Of a DNA stretch of 64,000 bases, positions 48,552 through 58,524 are shown piece after piece. A program made the translations under genes and the position numbers. The stretch is from the NCBI GenBank assembly GCA_023269635.1, contig JAHFPN010000001.1, forward strand, positions 59,037-123,036, in the 5' to 3' direction. Positions within the stretch are counted from its first letter, which is position 1. Each line of letters begins with the position of its first letter. The DNA is from Hyphomicrobiales bacterium. GTDB lineage: Bacteria > Pseudomonadota > Alphaproteobacteria > Rhizobiales > Xanthobacteraceae. A model generated the notes under the pieces. It saw only the letters and a program-made list of their open reading frames with translations, had not been told where the DNA came from and made no database searches.

Positions 48552-49691
48552 ATGACGATCAAGCACTTTGCACCGGTCGCGACGGCGGCTTTCGCGGTTG
48601 CGTTGCTGGCCGCCGGAACGGCCTCGGCCCAGCAGGAACTCGTTTACGGCAACTGGACGCCTCCGCGCGAGTACCAGAACGTCCAGGTGATGCCCTACAT
48701 GTTCGCGGAGATCGAGAAGGAAACCAAGGGCGCCATTAAGTGGAAGCTGATCGCCGGCGGCCAGCTCGCCGACGGCAAGACTACCTTCACCGCGGTCAAG
48801 GACGGCCTGATGCAGGCGGGCCTCGGCATCGCCACCTATGTGCCGAACACGGTGCCCTCGCTCTACACCATCTACAGCACCGTCATCCTCGGCCATAACG
48901 ATGTGGTGGCGGCGACCGGCGCGGCCATGGAAGTGTTCTACCTGCGCTGCCCGTCCTGCCTCGAGGATTTCCGCAAGATCAACTCCGTTCCGCTCGGCGG
49001 CTGGACCAGCTCGGCTTATCTCTTGGCCTGTAACCAGCCGGTCAAGTCGCTCGCCGATCTGAAGGGCAAGCGCGTGCGTGCCACCGGCGGCAACGCCGAA
49101 CTGTTCCGGGTGGCCGGCGCGGTGCCGGTCGGCGCCACGCTGGTCGAGGCGGTTGGGCTCCTGCAGCGCGGCGGCATCGAATGCCAGCACGGCATCGCCG
49201 ACTGGCTGCGCACCTTCGGTTACGCCGACTTCGCCAAGTACGTGACCGATTATCCGCTCGGCCTCACCGGGCCGGCGATCGGCTTCGTGCTCAATCGCGA
49301 TACCTGGAACAAGTTCACGCTCGAGCAGAAGAAGATCCACATCAAATGGGCCGCCTGGATGAGCGCCAAGCTCGCGATCGGCAACTTCATCATCGCCAAC
49401 GAAGAAGGACTCCAGACCGTCATCAAGGACAAGGGCGTCCAGATGGTGAAAGTGACGAATCCGGCCGAGTGGGAAGCGGTGCTGCAGAATTACAAGAAAT
49501 TGGAGCGCGATCGGAACATCGCCACCGGCAAGGAGTTCGGCGTGAAAGACCCGGCTGCGATCATGGACGACTATGAGAAGACGATCGTGAAGTGGCGCGC
49601 CCTGTCCAAGGACATCGGGCGCGACATCGACAAGTTCCAAGCAGTGCTGATGCGCGAGATCTACTCGAAGATCGATCCCGAGAAGCTCTGA
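48552..49691 (+). CDS. TRAP transporter solute-binding protein DctP (copy 1)
   Basis: Signal peptide; ELVYGNWTPPREYQNVQVMPYMFAEIEKETKGAIKWKLIAGGQLADGKTTFTAVKDG... Confidence 0.9.
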   Translation: MTIKHFAPVATAAFAVALLAAGTASAQQELVYGNWTPPREYQNVQVMPYMFAEIEKETKGAIKWKLIAGGQLADGKTTFTAVKDGLMQAGLGIATYVPNTVPSLYTIYSTVILGHNDVVAATGAAMEVFYLRCPSCLEDFRKINSVPLGGWTSSAYLLACNQPVKSLADLKGKRVRATGGNAELFRVAGAVPVGATLVEAVGLLQRGGIECQHGIADWLRTFGYADFAKYVTDYPLGLTGPAIGFVLNRDTWNKFTLEQKKIHIKWAAWMSAKLAIGNFIIANEEGLQTVIKDKGVQMVKVTNPAEWEAVLQNYKKLERDRNIATGKEFGVKDPAAIMDDYEKTIVKWRALSKDIGRDIDKFQAVLMREIYSKIDPEKL

Positions 49692-49763
49692 ACGCTCGGC
49701 GGCGGGCGGCGGCCATCCGGCTGTCGCCCGTCGCGGGACTCGCGCCACGGGGAGGGGCAATTC

Positions 49764-50891
49764 ATGATCAGACATCGCGTCGCGATGACTGCGGCCGCGC
49801 TTTGCTTCGCCGCCGCGATCGGCAGCCCGGTGACGGGGGCTGAATTCACCTATGGTTCTTGGCCGCCGGCCGGCGACCACCTGAATACGACCGCGCTGCC
49901 GCGCGCGTTCAAGGCGATCGAGGAGGAGACCAAGGGCGCGATCAAGTGGAAGCTGATCCCCGGCGGCCAGCTCGCCGATGGCAAGGGCACGTTCCAGGCG
50001 GTGCAGGACGGCGTCATCCAGGGCGGGCTCGGGATCGCGGTCTATGTGCCGAATCTAGTGCCGTCGCTGAACGCGATCTACAGCACCATCATTTTCGGCG
50101 ATGACGTGGTCGCTGCCACCGGCGCCGCGATGGAAACCTTGATGCTGAACTGCCCGTCCTGCATCGAGGAATTCCAGAAGATAAATGCGGTCGCCATGGG
50201 CGGGTTCACCGGCGCGCCCTACGCGCTCTATTGCCGCGAGCCGGTCAGGACCGTCGCGGACCTGAAGGGCAAGCGTATCCGCGGCACCGGCGGCGGCGTG
50301 GAACTTTGGAACATGGCGGGCGCGGTTCCTGTGGCGGCGACGCTCACCGAAGCGGTCGGTCTGTTGCAGCGCGGCGGGCTCGACTGCATGTGGGGCGTGT
50401 GGGAATGGCTGCGGACCTTCGGCTACGGCGACTTCGCCAAGCACGTCGTCGACTACCCGCTCGGCATCACCGGTCCCGCCATCGGCCTGATGCTCAACCG
50501 CACCATGTGGCAGAGCCTGACCCTCGAGCAGAAGAAGCTCCACCTCAAGTACGCCGGTTACGTGACCGCCGAGATGGCGCTCGGCAACTTCGTGATCAAG
50601 AACGAGGCTTCGCTCAAGGAGGTGATGGCCACCAAGGGCGTCACCATGGTCAAGGTCGACGGCAAGGAATTCGACGATCTCACCAAGCGCTACAAGGCGG
50701 CCGAGCGCACGCGCAACATCGAGAACGCGAAGAAATTCGGCGTCAAGGATCCGGAAGCGATTCTCGACGCCTACGAGAAGAATCTTGCGAAGTGGAAGAA
50801 TCTCTCGAAGGACATCGGCCGCGACATCAACAAGTTCGCCGAGGCGATGAATCGCGAGGTCTACAGCAAAGTCGATCCCGACAAGTTGTGA
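49764..50891 (+). CDS. TRAP transporter solute-binding protein DctP (copy 2)
   Basis: EFTYGSWPPAGDHLNTTALPRAFKAIEEETKGAIKWKLIPGGQLADGKGTFQAVQDG...; clear tandem paralogue of copy 1. Confidence 0.9.
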   Translation: MIRHRVAMTAAALCFAAAIGSPVTGAEFTYGSWPPAGDHLNTTALPRAFKAIEEETKGAIKWKLIPGGQLADGKGTFQAVQDGVIQGGLGIAVYVPNLVPSLNAIYSTIIFGDDVVAATGAAMETLMLNCPSCIEEFQKINAVAMGGFTGAPYALYCREPVRTVADLKGKRIRGTGGGVELWNMAGAVPVAATLTEAVGLLQRGGLDCMWGVWEWLRTFGYGDFAKHVVDYPLGITGPAIGLMLNRTMWQSLTLEQKKLHLKYAGYVTAEMALGNFVIKNEASLKEVMATKGVTMVKVDGKEFDDLTKRYKAAERTRNIENAKKFGVKDPEAILDAYEKNLAKWKNLSKDIGRDINKFAEAMNREVYSKVDPDKL

Positions 50892-51087
50892 CCTGCGATC
50901 ATGCGGGAGCCTGCGGCGCTTTGAGCGCCGGGGCTCTCGCCTTCGGCGGGAAACGACTGCTGAGCATGGCGCTATCGGCGGGGCCGCCGGAGCTTAGCTG
51001 GCGGCCCCAAATGCTACGAAGTGTCTGTCGAAGGAAAGCCGCGGTGTGCGCTAGCTTGCCGCCGATGATGTGCGCAGGGGGACGAGC

Positions 51088-51621
51088 ATGAACTTCGTCG
51101 ATAGGGTGCTCAAGTGGTTGGAAATCCCGATCAACATCATGATGTGGGGCGGCCTGATCGCCGGCTTCTTGATGATGATGCACGTCACCGTCGACGTGAC
51201 CGGTCGCACCGTCTTCAACCATCCGTTCGCCGGCACCACCGAGATCGTCTCGGGCTGGTACATGGTCGCGGCGGCTTATTTGCCGTGGGCATGGATCGCG
51301 CGCAGTGACGGTCACATCCTCGTCGACCTGTTCACGCGGGCGGCCTCGCCGCGCGTTCTCGCGATCCTCGACGTTCTGGTCAAGCTGCTGACCATCGCGT
51401 GGGTTTCGGTATTCACCTGGCAGACCTTCATACGCGCGGTTCAGCAGACGCGCGCCGGCGAGGTGTGGGAGGCCGCCGGCGGATTCATCCCGATCTGGCC
51501 GAGCCGGTGGATGTTGCCTTTGGCCGGCGGGTTGATGGTTCTGTACCTGGTTCTCCGCGTGGTGTCGGACATCGGTCACCATAGCCACCGTTTGGGCACG
51601 CCGAAGGTGGAACAAGTATGA
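51088..51621 (+). CDS. TRAP transporter small permease DctQ
   Basis: MMWGGLIAGFLMMMHVTVDVTGRTVFNHPFAGTTEIVSGWYMVAAAYLPWAW; overlaps DctM start. Confidence 0.88.
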   Translation: MNFVDRVLKWLEIPINIMMWGGLIAGFLMMMHVTVDVTGRTVFNHPFAGTTEIVSGWYMVAAAYLPWAWIARSDGHILVDLFTRAASPRVLAILDVLVKLLTIAWVSVFTWQTFIRAVQQTRAGEVWEAAGGFIPIWPSRWMLPLAGGLMVLYLVLRVVSDIGHHSHRLGTPKVEQV

Positions 51622-52934
51622 GCGCGTTCTGGGTTTCGATCATCACGCTGGTTTCCATTCTGATTCTGATCGGACTGCGAGTGCCGATCGGCGTGGCGAT
51701 CGGCTGCGTCGCCTTCGTCGGGTTTTGGCTCTATCGCAATTTGGACGTGGCGCTGAGCGTTCTCAGGGATACGCCGTTCGTGTTCGCCGCCAGCTGGGAC
51801 CTGACCGCAATTCCGATGTTTCTGTTGATGGGGTCGTTGACCAACAATTCCGGCATCAGCACTTCTTTGTTCCGCGCCGCGCGCGCATGGTTCGGCGGCT
51901 GGCCGGGCGGCCTCGCCGTGGCCACCAACATGGCCTGCGCCGGCTTCGCCGCCGCCTGCGGATCGAGCGTCGCCGCCGCCGCGGCGATGGCGCGGATCGC
52001 GATCCCGGAGATGCTGAAACACGGCTACGACAAGGGCCTGGCAACCGGCGTGGTGGCGAGCGCGGGTACGCTGGCGGCCTTGATTCCGCCCAGCATCCTG
52101 TTTGTGCTTTACGGCATTTTCGCCGAGGTCTCGATCGTCAAGCTCCTGATCGCCGGAATTCTTCCGGGTCTGTTGACGGCGGCGATCTACGCCATCATGA
52201 TTCTCGTCCGTTGCAGGCTCGACCCCTCGCTGGCGCCGCTCATCAAGTTCGAGAATCGCGAGGAGCTTTGGCGCGAACGTTGGGCTTCGCTCTGGGAAGT
52301 GTGGCCGCTGATCGTGCTCATCCTCGGCATCATCGGCGGGCTCTACGGCGGCGTCTTCACCCCGACCGAGGCTGGTGCGGCGGGCGCGTTCCTCGCTGCG
52401 GTGATCGGATTCCTACAACGGAGGCTGACGTTCAGGACTTTTCTGGACAGCCTGCAAGACTCCATGGTCACCACGGCGACGCTGTTTTTCATCGGCGTCG
52501 GCGCCGTGATGTACACCAAGCTCCTGGCGCTGGCGGGAATTTCCGCGATGTTCACCGACATCATCGGCAGTTGGGCGCTCGATCCCCTGCTGCTCGTGAT
52601 CGCGACCTCGATCGTCTATCTGATCCTCGGCATGTTCCTGGACCCGCTCGGGATCGTCCTGATCACGATCCCGATCTTCGTGCCGATGTTCGCGGCGCTC
52701 AAGCTCGATCTCGTTTGGCTCGGCGTGCTGGTGGTGAAATACGTGGAGATCGGCTTGCTGACGCCGCCGGTCGGTTTCAACGTCTACGTGGTCAAGAACG
52801 TGGTCGGCGAGTCGATTCCGCTCGAGACGATTTTTCGCGGCTGCTTCTGGTTCCTTGCCTGCGAGGTCGTGATCATGACGCTCTTGATCGCCTTCCCGCA
52901 GATTTCGCTCTGGCTGCCGAGCACGATGAACTAG
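51618..52934 (+). CDS. TRAP transporter large permease DctM
   Basis: VPIGVAIGCVAFVGF...FAAACGSSVAAAAAMARIAIPEMLKHGYDKGLATGVVASAGTLAALIPPSILFVLYGIFAEVSIVKLLIAGILPGLL. Confidence 0.93.
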   Translation: MSAFWVSIITLVSILILIGLRVPIGVAIGCVAFVGFWLYRNLDVALSVLRDTPFVFAASWDLTAIPMFLLMGSLTNNSGISTSLFRAARAWFGGWPGGLAVATNMACAGFAAACGSSVAAAAAMARIAIPEMLKHGYDKGLATGVVASAGTLAALIPPSILFVLYGIFAEVSIVKLLIAGILPGLLTAAIYAIMILVRCRLDPSLAPLIKFENREELWRERWASLWEVWPLIVLILGIIGGLYGGVFTPTEAGAAGAFLAAVIGFLQRRLTFRTFLDSLQDSMVTTATLFFIGVGAVMYTKLLALAGISAMFTDIIGSWALDPLLLVIATSIVYLILGMFLDPLGIVLITIPIFVPMFAALKLDLVWLGVLVVKYVEIGLLTPPVGFNVYVVKNVVGESIPLETIFRGCFWFLACEVVIMTLLIAFPQISLWLPSTMN

Positions 52935-52971
52935 ACGGCGGCGCCGGCTGAATGAGCCGAGCGATTCGGAA

Positions 52972-54222
52972 TCACGCGCGAATGGCTTTTTTTACGACGC
53001 GGATCGCTTCGCCAGCGCCGTCCTCCAGCGCGATATGCTGGGCCACGCGCGCGGCGCGCTGTGCGAAGCCCGGATCGCCGGTCGCCTCCTGAATCAGCCT
53101 GGCGAGCCGATCCGCGCTGAGCTTCGATCGCGGAAGCGGTCGCGGCGAGAGGCCGAGCGCATAGAGGCGGCTGCCCCAGAAGCGCTGGTCGGCGAAGAAC
53201 GGCACCGTGATGGAAGGGATCCCGGCGCGCACGCACGCACCGACAGTGCCCGGTCCGCCATGATGCACCATCAGGCTCACGCGCGGCAGCAGCCAGCCAT
53301 GCGGCGCCTCCTCCATCACGAAAAGGTCGCGTTCCGGCACTATCGACGCGATGGCACCCCAGCCGGTGAGCACGATCGCGCGCTTGCCCGCGGCGCGCAC
53401 CGCGTCCCGCACGATTGCCGCCAGCTGTTCCGGTGCGCGCGCCGTCATGCTGCCGAAGCCGATGCAGACCGGCGGCGGTCCTGCCGCGAGAAAATCGAGG
53501 AGCTCCGGCGGCGGTATCCAGGTCTCGCCCGCGTTCGGCACCCAGAATCCGGTTGGCTGCACCGGGTCGCCGCGTGCTGCCGGAACGATCGAGGGGCTCA
53601 TGCCGAGGAGCGCCGGCCCGCGGGTCATGGCTTCGCCGACCCGTCGCGCGAGGCGCGGGAACTCTCCGCCACGACGGCGCATGTCGTCGAACTTTCGCCG
53701 GAACATGTTCCAGTAGGCCTGCTTCGCCAGGTAGTGGCTCAGGCGGTTGCCGGATTTGCCCAGGGAAAACTCGAACGGGAGAAAGACCGAAGGATAGGCG
53801 CCGGTGGGGAACGCCGGGAGCGTATAGGTGGGAATGACGCGCGCGCCGGAGTCGCGCGCGATCGCAAGCGCCGGCACGACCGCCAGCCACGAAGCGAGGA
53901 TCAATTCGGCGTCGCGGCACGCCTCGACGCAATCCTCATACCCCTGCTGGAGGACCTGCTCGATCAGCGGCTCCAGGCCCGCCAGCAGTCGCATGGGGTT
54001 GCCGGCGCTTTCGAGCCAGGTGTGCCCCGCGCTCTGTTGCAGGAGTTCGCGTGGATCGCCGGCGACCGGCCTTGCGGTCAGGCCCTGGGCCGCGACGAAT
54101 TCGTGCATCCGCCGGTGGGTGGCCACGCTGACGTCGAAGCCGGCGTCGGCCATCCGCCGCGCCAGCGCGACATATGGTTCCACATCGCCGCGCGATCCGA
54201 TCGTGAGGATTACAGTCCGCAT
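52972..54222 (-). CDS. UDP-glycosyltransferase-like (GT1/GT28 type)
   Basis: MRTVILTIGSRGDVEPYVALARRMADAGFDVSVATH...CIGFGSMTARAPEQLAAIV...SLMVHHGGPGTVGACVRAGIPSITVPFFADQRFWGSRL. Confidence 0.9.
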   Translation of the reverse strand: MRTVILTIGSRGDVEPYVALARRMADAGFDVSVATHRRMHEFVAAQGLTARPVAGDPRELLQQSAGHTWLESAGNPMRLLAGLEPLIEQVLQQGYEDCVEACRDAELILASWLAVVPALAIARDSGARVIPTYTLPAFPTGAYPSVFLPFEFSLGKSGNRLSHYLAKQAYWNMFRRKFDDMRRRGGEFPRLARRVGEAMTRGPALLGMSPSIVPAARGDPVQPTGFWVPNAGETWIPPPELLDFLAAGPPPVCIGFGSMTARAPEQLAAIVRDAVRAAGKRAIVLTGWGAIASIVPERDLFVMEEAPHGWLLPRVSLMVHHGGPGTVGACVRAGIPSITVPFFADQRFWGSRLYALGLSPRPLPRSKLSADRLARLIQEATGDPGFAQRAARVAQHIALEDGAGEAIRVVKKAIRA

Positions 54223-54591
54223 CTTGCTCGTGCGGGGGCCATGCTGCCCCGCCTTCGCCACCATAGCCCGGGCGCGCGTCCGGTACACCACGCCGAGAGG
54301 GTGCGAGCAGCCCGGGATCAACAAAGGATTTTCTCACCGAAAAACAATGACATGGGCCACATTTCGGATAGGCTTGCGCCGGCTGGGCGATCTTGCGAAA
54401 AAAAGCGCCGTGCAGCGCGGGGCGGAATGGTCAGCCTTCTTGGCGGTCGGCATCGGGGGCGTTCGCAGGCCTGCCGCAACGGGGTCGGTGGCTCCAGCTG
54501 CGGATGCCTAGCGTCTAGTCACTCGTCGTCCCGGTCCGCTGCGACCGGCGGCGCATTTCGCATCGTCATGACTTGATCGAGGCCAACCGGC

Positions 54592-56316
54592 GTGACGTCG
54601 CAATTGAAACTCGCCACCAAGGCCGCCGGCGTACGCCCGGTCGCGGCCGGCGCACGGCCGTGGGACGACGTGCCCTGGCGCTCGCTCGGCGAGCTCCTGT
54701 GCGAACGGGCCCAGACTTGCCCCGAGCACCCGTTCACCCGTTTCGATCCACAGACCGGGGATGCCGATCTCGGCTATGGCCAAGCCTGGGCGCTGGCCTG
54801 CCGCTGGGCCGAGCTGTTCGAGGCCGCGGACATTCCGCCCGGCAAGCCGGCGCTCCTCGCATTGCCGAACGGGGCCGATTTCGTCGGCGCCTTTTTCGGC
54901 GCGCTCCTGGCCGGCCTCGTGCCGGCGCCGACGATTCCGCGCCGTTCCGCCCGCACCGTGGGCTTCTTGTCGATGCTGAGCGAACGCACCGATCGCGTCG
55001 ATGCCAGGGTGGTCGTACTGCCGTCCGATCAGCAGGAGCAAGCTTTGATCGGCCGCGCGCCGGTCGTGACCGCGGCATCCTTGCCGGGAACCGCCCGCGA
55101 CCGGAGCCCCGGCACCCGCGGCGATCTCCTCGGCCTCCTGCAGTTCACCTCCGGCACCTCCGGCCGCTCCAAGGCGGTGCAGCTCAGCCAGGACGCGCTC
55201 TTGTTCCAGGGCGCCGCGATTACGCGCTCGCTCGGCGTCCGCCCTGACGACTTGGGCCTCAGCTGGCTTCCGCTCTATCACGACATGGGGCTGCTCGGAT
55301 TCTTGATCACGTCGGCTGCAGCCGGCTGCTCGGTCTATCTCCTGCGCACGGAAGCCTTCATCAGCCGGCCGACCATCTGGATGGAGGCGGTCTCGCGCGA
55401 ACGCGCCACCATCACCTCGGCGCCGCCCTCGGCCTATGCGCTTGCGGCCCGACTGGTGCGTCCGAACGGCAAGCGGCCGCTCGATCTCTCCTCGCTTCGC
55501 ATCGCGATCATGGGCGCGGAGCGCATCACCCGCGGCGCGCTCGAAGCGGTGCGCAACAATCTCGTTCCGGCCGGTTTTTCCTGGGGGGCGCTGGTGCCGG
55601 CCTACGGCATGGCTGAGGTCGGGGTCGCCGTCACCATGACCCCGCCCGGCCGCGGCGCCGCCTGGGAGACCGTCGATCCCGTCCGCCTCCAGCGCGACGG
55701 GGAAGCGCGGCTTGCCGACGGCGAGGGACAGGACGTGACCGGCTGCGGGTTCCCGCTCGAACGCACCGAGGTCCGCATCGTCGACGACCAGGGCCACCAG
55801 CTGCCGGAGCGGCGGGTAGGGCAGGTTCTGGTGCGGTGCCCGAGCCTGATGCGCGGCTATATCGGCGCCGCCGCAAACAATCACGGGCATGTGGGCGTGC
55901 GCGACGGTTGGCTGCACACCGGCGATCAGGGCTACATCTCCGCCGGCGAATTGTACGTCACCGGCCGCATCCACGATCTCCTCAATGTGGGCGGCAACAA
56001 ATATATGCCCGAGGAGTTCGAGGAAGTGGCGCAGACGCTGGAAGGCGTGCGTGCCGGCCGCGTGGTGGCGGTCGCGCGCGAGAACGAGACCGTCGGGACC
56101 GAGAGCGTCGTGCTCCTGGTCGAAACCGCGCTCGCCGACGCGGACGCGCGCCGCCAGTTCGCCCTCAACATTCGCCAGGCACTGAGCCGGCGGTCGCTGC
56201 CGATCGGTGACGTCGTGTTCGTGCCGCCCAAGACCATTCAGCTCACCCCGAACGGCAAGCTGCCGCGTGCTCAGTACAAGGCGCGCCTGCTCGCGGGAGA
56301 ATTCACCGTTGGCTAG
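54592..56316 (+). CDS. Fatty-acyl-AMP ligase (FAAL)-like adenylating enzyme
   Basis: LQFTSGTSGRSKAVQLSQ, LSWLPLYHDMGLLGFL, GAERITRGALEAVRNNLVPAGFSWGALVPAYGMAEVGV: FAAL hallmark segments. GTG start. Confidence 0.88.
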   Translation: MTSQLKLATKAAGVRPVAAGARPWDDVPWRSLGELLCERAQTCPEHPFTRFDPQTGDADLGYGQAWALACRWAELFEAADIPPGKPALLALPNGADFVGAFFGALLAGLVPAPTIPRRSARTVGFLSMLSERTDRVDARVVVLPSDQQEQALIGRAPVVTAASLPGTARDRSPGTRGDLLGLLQFTSGTSGRSKAVQLSQDALLFQGAAITRSLGVRPDDLGLSWLPLYHDMGLLGFLITSAAAGCSVYLLRTEAFISRPTIWMEAVSRERATITSAPPSAYALAARLVRPNGKRPLDLSSLRIAIMGAERITRGALEAVRNNLVPAGFSWGALVPAYGMAEVGVAVTMTPPGRGAAWETVDPVRLQRDGEARLADGEGQDVTGCGFPLERTEVRIVDDQGHQLPERRVGQVLVRCPSLMRGYIGAAANNHGHVGVRDGWLHTGDQGYISAGELYVTGRIHDLLNVGGNKYMPEEFEEVAQTLEGVRAGRVVAVARENETVGTESVVLLVETALADADARRQFALNIRQALSRRSLPIGDVVFVPPKTIQLTPNGKLPRAQYKARLLAGEFTVG

Positions 56317-58075
56317 AGTCAGTGCGGCGCATGCGGTCATCGACATCCTCGACCGCGAAAATGTCCGCTACGTGTTCGGCATCCCGGGCGGGCCGGTGCT
56401 GGGCTTGTGCGATCTCTTGGCGAAGCACCCGCGCATCCGCTTCATCCTGACCAAACACGAGCAAAGCGCGGCCTACGCCGCCTTCGCCTATGCGCGCGCA
56501 ACCGGCAAGCTCGGGGTCTGCCTGGCGACGCTCGGCCCCGGCGCCACCAACCTGCTCGCCGGCCTGCCGGTCGCCGCGATCGAGAGCGCGCCGGTGCTCG
56601 CGCTCACCGGCCAGGTGCAGTCGAGCGGCGTCGCGCGTGGCGCGCACCAGGAAAGCACCGGCTGGTTCGAGACGCCGGATCAGCAGGCGATGTTCCGCGC
56701 GGTATGCAAGCAGTCGAGCACCTGCACTGACGCCCTGCGCCTGCCGGACCTCTTGCGCCACACCATCCGCATCGCGCTCTCCGGGCGGCCGGGCCCGGCC
56801 CACCTCATCCTTCCTTCCGATCTTCTGCACCGGAAGATCGATTACCTGCCGCTCGAGCCGCGGCAATATCGGCTGATCGAGGACGCGGCGGTGGACGAGA
56901 ACGCGGCTGCCCGCATCGCGGTGCGCATCGCACGCGCCCGCCGGCCGGCGCTCGTGTTCGGCGGCCGCTCGATGCAGCCCGATTGCGGCCCGGCGGCGCT
57001 GGAGCTCGCCGAGGCGGCCGTCATTCCGCTCATCACCGACATGTCGTGCAAGTCGGTGGTGGACGAGCGCTCGGAGCTGTTTCTCGGGTGCATCGGAGTG
57101 ATGGGGCACAAACTCGCCGAGAAGTATCTGAAAGAGGAGAGCGACCTCATCGTCACTATCGGCCAGACCTTCGACGAGATCACCACGCTTTCGTGGGACC
57201 CGGCATTTGCCGGCCGCGATCTGATCCAGCTCGATATCGATCCGCACGAGATCGCCAAGTCTTTCCCGGTCGCGGATGCGAGCACCGGCCACTTGCCGAC
57301 GCTGCTCGCGCGCATCACCGCGCACCTGCGCAAAGAGAAGATTCCGCACGCCGCCGAGCGGCGCGAGCGCATCAAGGACTTGCGCACGCGCCAGCCGCTG
57401 TTCGCGGCGCCGGAAATGTCGAGCAAGAAGGTGCCGCTCCTGCCGCAGCGAGTGGTGGCGGAACTGCGCGCGGCCTTGCCGGACAACGCGCTTGTGCTCT
57501 CCGACTCGTCGAAATGGGCGCGCTGGTTCGGCCGCTATTTCCAGGCCGCGCGCGGCCAGGTGCTCTCCGCCCATGACTACGAGCCCATGGGCTGGGCGGT
57601 GGCCGGCGTGCTCGGCGCCAAGCTCGCCCATCCGGATCGGCCGGTGGTTTGCGTCTGCGGCGACGGCGCCTTCCTGATGGCGGCGATGGAAATCTCGGCC
57701 GCCGCCAATCACGGCATCGACGCGATCTGGGTGGTGATGAACGACCAGCGCCTCGGCATCATCTACGATCTGCAACAGGGCCTCTACGCCGGCCGCATTT
57801 CCGGCACCACGTTCAAGAATCCGGATTTCGTCCGCTTCGCCGAATCCTTCGGCATTTCGGGGCGCGTAGTATCCGAGCCGGGCGAGCTGACCGAAGCGAT
57901 GCGCGACGCGGTCAAGCGCGGCGGCTCGTTCCTGTTCGACGTGCGTTTCGACCCCGACGAGATTCCCTCGATCCGCCCACGCAGCCTCCTGATTACCAAG
58001 GGCATGGGGCTCCCCGATCCCACGCCGACCGTCATCACCACCAAGGCGCTGATCAAGCTGCTCAAGGACAAGTGA
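56309..58075 (+). CDS. Thiamine-diphosphate-dependent (acetolactate synthase-like) enzyme
   Basis: YVFGIPGGPVLGLCDLL, FILTKHEQSAAYAAFAYARATGKLGVCLATLGPGATNLL (catalytic Glu), ThDP motif CGDGAFLMAAMEISAAANHGIDAIWVVMND. Likely TTG start overlapping FAAL stop. Confidence 0.9.
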   Translation: MARVSAAHAVIDILDRENVRYVFGIPGGPVLGLCDLLAKHPRIRFILTKHEQSAAYAAFAYARATGKLGVCLATLGPGATNLLAGLPVAAIESAPVLALTGQVQSSGVARGAHQESTGWFETPDQQAMFRAVCKQSSTCTDALRLPDLLRHTIRIALSGRPGPAHLILPSDLLHRKIDYLPLEPRQYRLIEDAAVDENAAARIAVRIARARRPALVFGGRSMQPDCGPAALELAEAAVIPLITDMSCKSVVDERSELFLGCIGVMGHKLAEKYLKEESDLIVTIGQTFDEITTLSWDPAFAGRDLIQLDIDPHEIAKSFPVADASTGHLPTLLARITAHLRKEKIPHAAERRERIKDLRTRQPLFAAPEMSSKKVPLLPQRVVAELRAALPDNALVLSDSSKWARWFGRYFQAARGQVLSAHDYEPMGWAVAGVLGAKLAHPDRPVVCVCGDGAFLMAAMEISAAANHGIDAIWVVMNDQRLGIIYDLQQGLYAGRISGTTFKNPDFVRFAESFGISGRVVSEPGELTEAMRDAVKRGGSFLFDVRFDPDEIPSIRPRSLLITKGMGLPDPTPTVITTKALIKLLKDK

Positions 58076-58077
58076 AG

Positions 58078-58524
58078 ATGAGCTCGGCCACCCGCCTCAA
58101 TCTCCTGCGCCATCTCAAGGCGCCCGCGTCCGAGGCCTTTCGGATCGTGGAGGAGATCGAGCGCTTTCCGGACTTCATGGAGAACGTCACCACCGTCGAG
58201 GTGCTGTCGAACGACGGCAAGAAGAAGCTCGCGGCCTGGGAAATGGTCATCGACGAAGCTCCGCTCAACTGGATCGAGGAGGCGGTGTACGATAAGAAGA
58301 AGCTGCGCGTGGAATTCCGCTCCACCGAGGGGGTATTCGACCGTTTCGACGGTTTCTGGCAAGTTCATGCCAAGCCGAGCGGCTGCACGGTCGAGCTGCA
58401 GCTCGAATACGAGGTCGGACTTCCGGAAATCGAGGACATCATCGGCCCGATCCTGAAGAAGCGGCTGACCGCTAATCTGGAGCTGATGCTGAAGTGCATC
58501 GAAGAGCGCGCGAAGACGAAATGA
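58078..58524 (+). CDS. SRPBCC/START-like (polyketide cyclase-type) protein
   Basis: LNLLRHLKAPASEAFRIVEEIERFPDFMENVTTVEVLSNDGKKKLAAWEMV...GLPEIEDIIGPILKKRLTANLELMLKCIEER. Confidence 0.85.
   Translation: MSSATRLNLLRHLKAPASEAFRIVEEIERFPDFMENVTTVEVLSNDGKKKLAAWEMVIDEAPLNWIEEAVYDKKKLRVEFRSTEGVFDRFDGFWQVHAKPSGCTVELQLEYEVGLPEIEDIIGPILKKRLTANLELMLKCIEERAKTK

Noticed and set aside
50908-50940. Hairpin between second DctP and DctQ (ggcgctttgagcgcc)
   Set aside because: Short stem without a T-tract; may be an attenuator, but evidence is too weak to annotate.
54508-56346. 612-aa - strand ORF
   Set aside because: Antisense to FAAL.
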